DNA of 46,807 nucleotides. Source: a virus. Position numbers and translations under genes: made by a program. Location: positions 1 through 46,807 of the IMG/VR virus record IMGVR_UViG_3300037189_010352; one strand, given 5' to 3'. Of this stretch, positions 21,632 through 29,588 are shown piece by piece. Position 1 is the stretch's first letter, and each line of letters begins with the position of its first letter. The notes beneath the pieces were generated by a model that saw only the letters and a list, made by a program, of their open reading frames with translations, was not told the origin of the DNA and made no database searches.

Positions 21632-23480
21632 ACACTATTTCGCACGCTCCTGAAGCGCATGCAACTTGATCCATTAATGCTGTATTATCACTAAATTCTA
21701 CAATCTTAGATAGATCAATTTGGTGAAGATGTATCACCATATTATTGAATTGTTCTTCAGTGATGTCTTCATAAGGACTTTGTACGTACGAACCCCCATG
21801 GTATGGCAAAACTGATAAGCCATTAAATGTTTCTTTATTTTCCCACATCCATTGTCCTACTTTTTCCCATTCGTCTTCTTTAATTGATACTGTAGCAGAT
21901 ACATTATTTGTGTTAGCGCCTTTACGATGACCTTTCTTCACCCACTGTGTATTAAATCGTTTAACACGCTCTAACATATCCATAACATCTTCAGTTCGTA
22001 CAATAGAACATTTAGGTGCGCGTTGTGGAACTGAAATTACTGCTTGGATTGTAGGTTTGAAGAAATCATCTTCAACTAATTCGGGGTGATTAATTGCTAA
22101 GTGTGTGTATATGGCTTCATTTTTACCTACACGGATTCTTCTAATATAATAATCATTATGCCAAGCATGAATACCACTTGAGGTACCTAATACTAATGAA
22201 CTAGTACCACTTGGTTTAACAGTTGTTACACGAGCAGCTTTATTTATACCAATTAATTCAGCTACACGAGCGTTTTCTTCTTTAGATAAATCAGCTGCTT
22301 TTTTAAGGTCATATTCTAATATTGCTCCAGAACCAATACCTGTCATACCAACACCGAGTAACGCGTCTTTTTCGGTTGTTTTGCGCCAGATATCGCGCAA
22401 ATAATGAAAATCAGTATATGCTGCTTGTAGCGTACCAATAAACGCACCTATACGTACTCGTTCGTTTAAATCTTCTTGTGATTCAACATTAGACACATTT
22501 ACCTCACATAGGTTACAGAATTGGAATGGACGTAAAGCAATTTCACAACATGGATTAGTACCCCAATCTTTGTCGTTACTGAAATATATTCCTGGTTCTC
22601 CTGAATTGCTTAATTCAATTTTCTTCCATAGTTTGAAGAATTCATCTTCAGTAATTTTATGTCGTACTACTACAGCACTATTATTTGCTCGTCCACGTTG
22701 TGGATTTTCTTCCCACCAATTACCAAATTTACAAGTCAGCATTTCTTCATCATCCAAATCAAATAATGCAATTAGTGCTGCTCGTCTAATACCTCCACTT
22801 AGTACAGCGTCAGCGATATGACAAGCCATATCGTGTACTTCTACAGATGTAAGTTTAGAACCGTTTGTTTTACGTTCAAATATTTTTTGTAAATTAAATA
22901 AACATTCTTTTAATGGTTCAGGACCAGGTGCTTTACCTCCTACAGTAATTAACTGAGCGCCCTTAGGTCGAATGTCTCTAAAATCAAATAGTGGTAATGC
23001 ACCACCATCCAAATATGCTTTACATAACATTCTAACAGCGTCCGCCCATCCTTCAATACTATCACCTACTAAGTATCGCTTATGTTTTACTGGTACTGTA
23101 ATTTCAGGTAATTTTTCAATATGGTGCGTTTGTACACTATATCCAACTCCACATCCCGATAATAATAAGAACATAATTTCACTAAATGCTCTCATATCGT
23201 CTATCGGAAGAAACGAACAGTTAAATATACGTGAATTATTTAATTCAATTGGTCGTCCTGCAAATTGCAGTGAACGCATTGATGGTAATACTTTTTTAGC
23301 ATATACCAATTTGTATGCTTCTTCAATTTCATCTTTAAGTTGAGGAAATTTTTCTAAATGCATGTTTTTGTTTCTGTCGACTAGTTCAGTCCATACTTCT
23401 CGTCTTTTCAACTCAGGGACATATTTACTGTACTTCATATAGACAGTAATGTCGCTGAGGATTTCTTGCTCAATATTCAT
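21630..23480 (-). CDS. nrdJ: adenosylcobalamin-dependent (class II) ribonucleotide reductase
   Basis: The 616-residue protein has the monomeric class II layout. It has an active-site Cys in FNCSFLPIDD, the NPCCEIAL motif with N-x-C-x-E radical residues, a further Cys in FCNLCEVNVS, the phosphate-binding TVKPSGTSSLVLGTSSG and a C-terminal redox pair CASGACEIV. These match B12-dependent reductases of the Lactobacillus RTPR type, which reduce nucleoside triphosphates. It needs no oxygen and no second subunit but depends on cobalamin from the host or environment. It sits downstream of the helicase in the replication operon. Confidence 0.92.
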   Translation of the reverse strand: MNIEQEILSDITVYMKYSKYVPELKRREVWTELVDRNKNMHLEKFPQLKDEIEEAYKLVYAKKVLPSMRSLQFAGRPIELNNSRIFNCSFLPIDDMRAFSEIMFLLLSGCGVGYSVQTHHIEKLPEITVPVKHKRYLVGDSIEGWADAVRMLCKAYLDGGALPLFDFRDIRPKGAQLITVGGKAPGPEPLKECLFNLQKIFERKTNGSKLTSVEVHDMACHIADAVLSGGIRRAALIALFDLDDEEMLTCKFGNWWEENPQRGRANNSAVVVRHKITEDEFFKLWKKIELSNSGEPGIYFSNDKDWGTNPCCEIALRPFQFCNLCEVNVSNVESQEDLNERVRIGAFIGTLQAAYTDFHYLRDIWRKTTEKDALLGVGMTGIGSGAILEYDLKKAADLSKEENARVAELIGINKAARVTTVKPSGTSSLVLGTSSGIHAWHNDYYIRRIRVGKNEAIYTHLAINHPELVEDDFFKPTIQAVISVPQRAPKCSIVRTEDVMDMLERVKRFNTQWVKKGHRKGANTNNVSATVSIKEDEWEKVGQWMWENKETFNGLSVLPYHGGSYVQSPYEDITEEQFNNMVIHLHQIDLSKIVEFSDNTALMDQVACASGACEIV

Positions 23481-23529
23481 TTTTAATATAAATTTTATTA
23501 TTAATTAGTGTAGTTATACGTATACATTT

Positions 23530-23790
23530 TTAGAATCTAGTATCAGCTCCTGGCGCTACTATTACTCCGCTGTCTTTTTCTCCTCGGGATGTTAATAGTT
23601 TTTCTTGTACTAATACTTTTATATTAACTCCTTTAATATTTACTTCACCGCCTTCTTTTAGCAGACGTTTAAATAAACTTTCTTGAGTTGGAGTCCAATC
23701 TTTACTTAGTTCTATTACATTTTGTTTTTCAGCTAACACTCGATTCAAATATATGTTAACTCCTTTTCTTATAGATTGTGGTTTTATCAT
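23530..23790 (-). CDS. small unknown protein in the replication operon
   Basis: I do not recognise this 86-residue protein (MIKPQSIRKGVNIYLNRVLA). It is basic at the N-terminus with a helical middle (TPTQESLFKRLLKEGGEVNI) and a beta-like end. It lies 19 nt after the helicase and 49 nt before the reductase, so it is probably co-transcribed with replication genes; a DNA-binding accessory role is possible but unsupported. Confidence 0.6.
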   Translation of the reverse strand: MIKPQSIRKGVNIYLNRVLAEKQNVIELSKDWTPTQESLFKRLLKEGGEVNIKGVNIKVLVQEKLLTSRGEKDSGVIVAPGADTRF

Positions 23791-23809
23791 GACTTGTTTT
23801 AGATTTATA

Positions 23810-25171
23810 TTATCCTAATTCAAAGAATTTTTGTTTTAATTGTTGTTTATCAAATGAATCAAATGTATTAAAGCTACTTGCCTGAGCTGATGGTGGTGTT
23901 TCATCATCTTGATCAAATTCACCTAATACTTCAATATGACCATTAGATGTATTAACTTTAGCTGAGTATGTCATTCCGTCCATTCCGTATCGGTTTTTCA
24001 TAACATGAAATCTACCTGTACCATTTACTTTATCTTGACGTTTACGAGATAATGATATTGCTACATCTGTGATCATGATTTTATCGTAACTTCCAGCTGC
24101 TTTATCACCCTCAATAACATCGTCTTTAGCACCAGCACGGTTAACTTGAGATACTGACCAAATTGGTATATTTAACTCTCTTGCTAATCCTTTAGTGCTT
24201 ACATAAATATCATCAATTTCTTCTTTACGTTCTCTATTCATACGTTTTGAACGTAAAAGATCAACATAATCTATGATAATTAAATCTGGTTTAAATTCCA
24301 AATCTATACATTTTTTAATATGAGATTCAATTGTTGAAATAGTAGCTTTACCAGGTGAATATTCCTTAATAATTAAATTACCAGGTAATACATTTACTTC
24401 TTTTTCAACATTATCTTTAAATTTAGTAATTTTACCAACATCTATACCAGTGAAGAAAGCGTCATAACGTCTACCAACATAGTCAGATCCTAACTCTAAT
24501 GTGTAGTGAACAACATTGTATCCCATCTTAATAGCCCATCCTCCTAAAGCAATTAATGCCCATGACTTGCCTCCACCTGGGTTACCAAATATTAGACCAA
24601 AATCACCACCACCTAATCCTCCTTGTAGCATATCATTAAATGTTTCCCAAGGTGTAGCTATAGGTACTCTATGATCTTCACGGTATCGTGATTCAGTATC
24701 TTTATTATATTCATGACCTAAATTTTTATCTTGACCTGCTTTAAGAGCATTATCAATTAGATGTCTTATAGAATCATAATCTCCAGCGTTTAGTAAGTCT
24801 ACACTATTAAGTAATGCTTTTTTTAATTGTTGATTTTTACAGAAATTACTAAACTCTTCCTGTATGTATTTTAAATCCTCATCAGAGGCTTTATATGCTT
24901 CTTTTAATTGTTCCTTAATAGACAACTGTAGCACCTCATTGTCTATTTTTTTCAATTCTACCTTTAAGACCTCCATACTAGGAGGACAATGGTATTTGTC
25001 GTAATATTTTAATATTTCTTTAATTACCCATTTTTGTGATTGATTTTCAAAATATTCATCACTCAACACATCATGAACATTGAGTAAAAACTCTTTATGT
25101 GTGAGGAGCGATGATATAACTTTGATTTGAAAACCAGTCCCATATTGGGATAGAGATTGTAAACTGCACAT
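23810..25171 (-). CDS. DnaB-type replicative helicase, gp41-like
   Basis: The 453-residue protein has an N-terminal helical domain of about 150 residues and a RecA-like SF4 helicase core. Walker A is IFGNPGGGKSWALIALGG (about residue 200), Walker B is DLIIIDYVDLL, motif H3 is IPIWSVSQVNRAGAK and the arginine-finger region is FHVMKNRYGMDG. No primase domain is fused and no separate primase was recognised in the window. It unwinds DNA ahead of the family B polymerase. The C-terminal FDSFDKQQLKQKFFELG may be a protein-interaction tail. It follows the exonuclease gene by 9 nt. Confidence 0.93.
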   Translation of the reverse strand: MCSLQSLSQYGTGFQIKVISSLLTHKEFLLNVHDVLSDEYFENQSQKWVIKEILKYYDKYHCPPSMEVLKVELKKIDNEVLQLSIKEQLKEAYKASDEDLKYIQEEFSNFCKNQQLKKALLNSVDLLNAGDYDSIRHLIDNALKAGQDKNLGHEYNKDTESRYREDHRVPIATPWETFNDMLQGGLGGGDFGLIFGNPGGGKSWALIALGGWAIKMGYNVVHYTLELGSDYVGRRYDAFFTGIDVGKITKFKDNVEKEVNVLPGNLIIKEYSPGKATISTIESHIKKCIDLEFKPDLIIIDYVDLLRSKRMNRERKEEIDDIYVSTKGLARELNIPIWSVSQVNRAGAKDDVIEGDKAAGSYDKIMITDVAISLSRKRQDKVNGTGRFHVMKNRYGMDGMTYSAKVNTSNGHIEVLGEFDQDDETPPSAQASSFNTFDSFDKQQLKQKFFELG

Positions 25172-25180
25172 GTATATAAC

Positions 25181-26212
25181 TTATTTTTTAAAACTGTTTA
25201 ATAATTTAAAAGTATCATTTAACCAATATTCCGTATTTTTTATCATTCTACCTAATCCATCTTCTTCATAATACCCCATAAACTCAACTGTATCTAATGA
25301 TGGTACATCCTCTTCAACTACTATTTTTAAGAATTCTTTTTCTTCATCACTTATTAAAGGATTACCTAAATTCATTACTTTAAAATTGTTTTCTAATCGA
25401 GTTCTATCTAATATAACCCTAGCATATACTTCATGTTCTTTGTATTTATTAGCGCTTATTTCAAATATATTATCTAATATCATTGGTGTAGTTAGAAGTT
25501 CTGGGTATTTCTTTGTTATGCCTTTTTCTCCTAACCCTTTAACACCAGGCACTTTATCTGAATTGTCTCCTAATAATGTCTTATATAAGATAAAATTTTC
25601 TGCTAATACTCCAAACTTATTTTTAATAGTTTCTTTATTATAGAATTCTTTTTCAGTTGGACGATATACTACAACGTTTTCATTTATAAGCTGTAAAAAA
25701 TCTTTATCATTAGAAACAATGTATACTTTAGAATTATATTTTTCAACTAAATGTTTACTGTAGTATGCAATTATATCATCAGCTTCTACTTTATCTATAG
25801 CTACTGTTTTAACAGGTAGACATTCTAAGTAATGAATTAATCTACGCATTTGATCAGCTTTAGCTTCATTCTCATCATCTAAATGTTGAAACATATCCCA
25901 GTTAGTAATACGAAAATTTCTACCTGATTTATATTCGGGGTGTAGGTTCTTCCTGTTTGTGGAAGAACCCATACCGTCGAATATTACATACACAGATGTA
26001 GGTTGTGTTTGGTTTATAAGAGTACCCAATGATCTCAAAAATCCACCTAATCCTCCTACATGAGAACCAGAATCATTTATTAAATTAATCATCGCGAAAT
26101 TTCTAAAAAATAAGTTCAATCCATCTATTAGGAGAACTCTATCGTGTACCTTATCTTCAACAATTTCATGTTCAGATAAGTTATTGAGCATTTTGAGTAA
26201 ATCTTTATTCAT
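25181..26212 (-). CDS. 5'-3' exonuclease / RNase H (FEN-type)
   Basis: The 343-residue protein has the PIN/FEN nuclease motifs in order: VLLIDGLNLFFRNFAM, VYVIFDGMGS, VEADDIIAYYSKH, VSNDKDFLQLI and the helix-hairpin segment LLGDNSDKVPGVKGLGEKG. This is the pattern of T4 RNase H, which removes lagging-strand RNA primers and processes flaps. Position between UvsX and the helicase fits a replisome role. The metal-binding aspartates are intact. Confidence 0.93.
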   Translation of the reverse strand: MNKDLLKMLNNLSEHEIVEDKVHDRVLLIDGLNLFFRNFAMINLINDSGSHVGGLGGFLRSLGTLINQTQPTSVYVIFDGMGSSTNRKNLHPEYKSGRNFRITNWDMFQHLDDENEAKADQMRRLIHYLECLPVKTVAIDKVEADDIIAYYSKHLVEKYNSKVYIVSNDKDFLQLINENVVVYRPTEKEFYNKETIKNKFGVLAENFILYKTLLGDNSDKVPGVKGLGEKGITKKYPELLTTPMILDNIFEISANKYKEHEVYARVILDRTRLENNFKVMNLGNPLISDEEKEFLKIVVEEDVPSLDTVEFMGYYEEDGLGRMIKNTEYWLNDTFKLLNSFKK

Positions 26213-26215
26213 ATA

Positions 26216-27313
26216 TTAATCTTCTTCTTCGTCAAATGAACCATTAAACACATCTAAACTTTCTTCCCACTGTGAGTTATCTTCATGAATATCGTAATTA
26301 CCTTTTCCTAAAATATTAACCCACTCGTTTGAATGTTGTTCTTTATACTTCTTGATAGCGTTAGCATCATCTTTAATAAAACCGTGAACTGTAGATACAA
26401 TAGTACCTTTTGTAGTGATTCCATTAACATGATTTTTATCACAAGCTACCCTAGTACGTAATGCAAATTCTACTTTTTTCTTATCCTTCATTGCCTCAAT
26501 CTTAGATGTACCAGCGTTAGTAATATTACCAAATGTAAGACATAATGAGGCATCGTAATACATAGTGTCACCACCTTTATTAGTCATACGAACCTGTTCC
26601 ATAGGTGTCTTAGGACGAGTATTACCTGTTTTGTTCACAATAAGTAACGTGTTAGTATATGGAGATGATTCTTTACGTGACATTACAATCTGTTGATTTA
26701 CAAAATTACCAAACTGATTAGCAATAGCACCTGCATTCCACATTGCATCATTCTTACCATGGTCTAGACTTAACTGACAAGGTATAGAACCAATTGAATC
26801 CCATATAAATAAGAGATCATGAGGTAAATTACCTTTCTTTTGTTCATCTAACATATCAATAATGAACGCTGCTATGTCTTCAATAGAATGAAGTGTTGTA
26901 CGATCTCTATAGATAAAAAATCCTTCATGATCTACTACTTCTTCGTTTTCATCTAAGATATCAGTCATTTCAAAACCCATTGTTCGCCAGTGATTCCAAT
27001 CATGTTTCATCTCAGTGATAATAAGTACAGGTAATACTCCCATTTTTTGAGCATTAACTGCTGCTTCAATAGTAGTGGTAGATTTACCTGTATTACTTCT
27101 ACCCCTTACTGTAACAATATGACCCATAGGAATACCAGGAATAGATAGTACTTCTTGGAGAGCTGAAGAGAATGGGATCCAACGTTGGTCTTTAAACTTA
27201 ACGTTGGATGCTAGACCTTTCTTTTCTTTAAACTTGTTTAAGTCAAATTTAGATTTAAGTTCTGATGATACAGCCGCTGTAAGCGATGCTATATCCTTTT
27301 TTTCTTTAGCCAT
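26216..27313 (-). CDS. uvsX: UvsX/RecA recombinase
   Basis: The 365-residue protein has Walker A in VRGRSNTGKSTTTIEAA (about residue 70), Walker B in LLFIWDSIGSIPCQ, the L2-type region with KTGNTRPKTPMEQVR and an acidic C-terminal tail (FNGSFDEEED) as in UvsX. It forms filaments on ssDNA for strand exchange and recombination-dependent replication, together with the gp32-like protein encoded directly upstream. Spacing to its neighbours is 3-13 nt, consistent with one operon. Confidence 0.93.
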   Translation of the reverse strand: MAKEKKDIASLTAAVSSELKSKFDLNKFKEKKGLASNVKFKDQRWIPFSSALQEVLSIPGIPMGHIVTVRGRSNTGKSTTTIEAAVNAQKMGVLPVLIITEMKHDWNHWRTMGFEMTDILDENEEVVDHEGFFIYRDRTTLHSIEDIAAFIIDMLDEQKKGNLPHDLLFIWDSIGSIPCQLSLDHGKNDAMWNAGAIANQFGNFVNQQIVMSRKESSPYTNTLLIVNKTGNTRPKTPMEQVRMTNKGGDTMYYDASLCLTFGNITNAGTSKIEAMKDKKKVEFALRTRVACDKNHVNGITTKGTIVSTVHGFIKDDANAIKKYKEQHSNEWVNILGKGNYDIHEDNSQWEESLDVFNGSFDEEED

Positions 27314-27326
27314 ATATATTTTTTAA

Positions 27327-28142
27327 TTATTCATCATCCCCATCCTCATCATCAAACAAAGCATCAAACTTATCAGCTTTACTAACTGGTTTTGCTGTGG
27401 CTTTCATTTTATTATCCCATGGTAAGTCGCTTACTGGTTCAGCAGGTACTGCTACTTCTGCCTCTTCTTCTGCTTCACCTTCTGGATTAAGCCATTCTTG
27501 TAATGCTTGTTTCATTTCATCATACGAATACTTTTTAAAAGTTTCCATAGGATTAGGTTGATTTTCTAACAAAGACTTAATTAAATCTTTATTGTCTGAT
27601 AATGGAGTTTGTTTAGTACGAGGCATAATAGTTGTCTTATTATACGAAGTACCTGTAACTTCAGGACCAACAGTTGTAAGTGTAATATCACGACCTTCAG
27701 CGATATCTGTAAAGTCACCTACATCTTCATTATCGGCTAAATTAAGAAAATCCATATACGTTTCTTTACCAAACTGCCATAACTTTACTCCTTCATTTTC
27801 TTTACCACGAACAATTACCGGAGCAAAAATACGTAATTTCGGGTCTAATTTTTTAGCTAAACGCCAGTTTTCTTTGTCATTTGTTTTACGTAACTGTTTA
27901 GCAAATTCAACAATAGGATCTTTTTCACCCCAATTTGTAGGCGAAATCATAATTTTATTTCCAATACCATAATGAACATACAGTTCTGTAAATGGGTTAG
28001 ACTTGTTATACTTGTTAGGTACAACACGAACCGCCTCTTTACCTACAGATGGTTTGAAATAAATGTTTTTCTTTTCACCTCCGCCATTTCCTTGTTTTGA
28101 CTGCATGGCGCTCAGTCTGTTTTTGATTTCTGATAAATCCAT
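27327..28142 (-). CDS. ssDNA-binding protein, gp32-like, without zinc cysteines
   Basis: The 271-residue protein has a basic, Lys/Gln/Gly N-terminal arm (KNRLSAMQSKQGNGGGEKKN) and a core with VPNKYNKSNPFTELYVHYG and GVKLWQFGKETYMDFLN that match the gp32 family. An acidic C-terminal tail ends FDALFDDEDGDDE, the usual protein-interaction tail. T4 gp32 binds zinc through one His and three Cys; this protein contains no cysteine at all, and the place of the CPVC motif reads SPTN. It coats ssDNA in replication and recombination and is first in the operon, behind a strong host-type promoter. Confidence 0.88.
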   Translation of the reverse strand: MDLSEIKNRLSAMQSKQGNGGGEKKNIYFKPSVGKEAVRVVPNKYNKSNPFTELYVHYGIGNKIMISPTNWGEKDPIVEFAKQLRKTNDKENWRLAKKLDPKLRIFAPVIVRGKENEGVKLWQFGKETYMDFLNLADNEDVGDFTDIAEGRDITLTTVGPEVTGTSYNKTTIMPRTKQTPLSDNKDLIKSLLENQPNPMETFKKYSYDEMKQALQEWLNPEGEAEEEAEVAVPAEPVSDLPWDNKMKATAKPVSKADKFDALFDDEDGDDE

Positions 28143-28168
28143 AACTAAATAAATTTTTTGTTTAAACT

Positions 28169-28200
28169 GAAATATACTAATATTTTTTTATAAAGCCAAA
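28169..28200 (-). promoter_or_regulatory. host-type promoter of the gp32-UvsX operon
   Basis: The sense strand has TTTGG (28196-28200), 19 nt, then TATATTTC (28169-28176). The ATG of the gp32-like gene follows 26 nt later, the longest leader of the set. A terminator for the preceding operon ends a few bases upstream. Confidence 0.78.
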
Positions 28201-28210
28201 CTTTTGTTAC

Positions 28211-28240
28211 TAAAATTTAAAAAACTCTCTTTCGAGAGCT
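28211..28240 (-). terminator. intrinsic terminator after the polymerase-A-like operon
   Basis: The sense strand AGCTCTC-GAAA-GAGAGTT folds into a 7-bp stem with one G-T pair and a GAAA loop (28223-28240), followed by a T/A-rich run. It lies 28 nt after the stop at 28268 and directly before the gp32 promoter. Confidence 0.8.
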
Positions 28241-28267
28241 TTTATTTTTATTATAAATGTTGTTGTG

Positions 28268-28672
28268 TTATTGCACATCCATTACATTAGCTAACTGTGA
28301 GTAATTTAACATTATTTTATATCCGTCTTTATTTCTTTCTGCTTTTACTACATACCCATCATCTGATATAACAGTGTAGCGGGATCCTTTATAAGCAAAC
28401 ATGTCACCTTTTTTATATTTAGGTGTATTTTCATTAACAGTCATTGGAACTTGTTTGGTTATTAAGAAATTATATACTTCTTCAATATCATCTTTTGATG
28501 TAGTAATATGATCATCGGCCCAATCATGTCCATCATTTAAAACGTCGTCAACCATATTTTCATCTAATTCAAGTATTTCATCAACCATCATCTTAATAGA
28601 TTTAAGATTTTGGAAAAACATATAACGATTTAATTCTTCTTTAATAAGTTGTCTTAGTTGTAATTTTCTCAT
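28268..28672 (-). CDS. unknown protein with capsid-targeting-like leader
   Basis: The 134-residue protein starts MRKLQLRQLIKEELNRYMFF, an amphipathic helix ending in I-K-E, which fits the (L/I)-x-E prohead-protease rule. An acidic helical middle (VDEILELDENMVDDVLNDGH) follows, and the C-terminal region KKGDMFAYKGSRYTVISDDG looks like a small SH3-like barrel. Leaders of this form are common on small proteins of marine T4-like phages. I infer a possible head-internal protein. It starts 11 nt after the next upstream gene. Confidence 0.65.
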   Translation of the reverse strand: MRKLQLRQLIKEELNRYMFFQNLKSIKMMVDEILELDENMVDDVLNDGHDWADDHITTSKDDIEEVYNFLITKQVPMTVNENTPKYKKGDMFAYKGSRYTVISDDGYVVKAERNKDGYKIMLNYSQLANVMDVQ

Positions 28673-28683
28673 TTTGTTTTATT

Positions 28684-29133
28684 TTATAATCTTATCCAAT
28701 TTTTAACACCCCATTCTTCTTCTGTTTGGTAGCCTTCTGAGAAATGTTCTAGTGAATCAATGATAGATGTTTGTCCATCACCCTCAACATAAATATACAC
28801 TAAATTATTAGAATGAGAAAAATCACCATCAAAAATTAAAGCACCAAAGTAATTTCCTTCATAAAAAACATCATCTGCTACTTTATCTATAATATACTTA
28901 AATCTTTTATTTTTTAATAACATAGCTATTTCTGGTTCTTGCTCAACCTCTTCTCGATAGTCATCTGGGAGGTCAATAATATTCTTTACTCCAGGAATAG
29001 CAGGAAAATTTTCTACTTTGTAAAGATCTTTATTAGGACTTGATTTGTACACTCTAGGTTCATGTAACTTAACTCGCATCTCAGCTAATGGAATGCCAGC
29101 TAACGTTTTCATTCGGTCAAATTCATTAATCAT
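28684..29133 (-). CDS. unknown protein with MKTLAGI-type leader
   Basis: The 149-residue protein starts MINEFDRMKTLAGIPLAEMR; the leader ends in L-A-E, again fitting (L/I)-x-E cleavage. The remainder contains VYKSSPNKDLYKVENFP and an acidic body with strand-like FGALIFDGDF and NNLVYIYVEGDG. I do not recognise a catalytic motif. It shares an ATGA overlap with the 3' end of the preceding gene, showing coupled translation. A role as packaged internal protein is inferred from the leader. Confidence 0.65.
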   Translation of the reverse strand: MINEFDRMKTLAGIPLAEMRVKLHEPRVYKSSPNKDLYKVENFPAIPGVKNIIDLPDDYREEVEQEPEIAMLLKNKRFKYIIDKVADDVFYEGNYFGALIFDGDFSHSNNLVYIYVEGDGQTSIIDSLEHFSEGYQTEEEWGVKNWIRL

Positions 29134-29588
29134 AACTCTACTATTTTATATATTTTAGTATTAAGTTGTTTTAATTCACCATGATTAGTTAGTAATACTG
29201 AGTTGCGATAGTGCTGCCAATTAACTGGAAAGCGTGGATCTACTGTACCACCATTTAATTTTTTAATTAATTCATTTAATGCGTTGATAGTATATAATGT
29301 ATTACTCTCTTTTTTTCTATGCACTAAGATTGTATTGTCAGGAATGCTATTAACATTACCTTGATCTACATTATATGTTACAGTATATTCGTCTGTACTT
29401 TTAATATATAATACAAACATTTTATTGTACATAATAGTATATGAGCTCCTAATGTTCTCTACTGTTTCTTCAATTCCATCCAAATTAGTGAATGTACAAA
29501 ATAATCTATTATTCAATGCGTCAATATTTAAGTCAAAGTCATATGTATTTTCCATATCATACATATTATAAATATTATTCAAAGTCAT
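29130..29588 (-). CDS. conserved unknown protein next to the polymerase-A-like gene
   Basis: I do not recognise a function. From the ATG at 29588 (MTLNNIYNMYDMENTYDFDL) the protein has 152 residues and is alpha/beta with the motifs RLFCTFTNLDGIEETVENI and ILVHRKKESNTLYTINALNE. Other starts are possible at 29600, 29564 and 29555. I prefer 29588 because AACAAGTT stands directly before it, as seen at other genes, with only 14 nt overlap with the polymerase-like gene. It may work with that protein. Confidence 0.65.
   Translation of the reverse strand: MTLNNIYNMYDMENTYDFDLNIDALNNRLFCTFTNLDGIEETVENIRSSYTIMYNKMFVLYIKSTDEYTVTYNVDQGNVNSIPDNTILVHRKKESNTLYTINALNELIKKLNGGTVDPRFPVNWQHYRNSVLLTNHGELKQLNTKIYKIVEL

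Noticed and set aside
21619-21660. N-terminal extension of the ADP-ribosyltransferase-like protein.
   Set aside because: It would overlap the ribonucleotide reductase C-terminus; the leader-like MIKLIDLLKE start at 21618 matches leaders of other packaged-type proteins.
28241-28267. ATTTATAA string between the stop at 28268 and the terminator.
   Set aside because: It precedes no start codon and lies just before a terminator, so it is not called a promoter.
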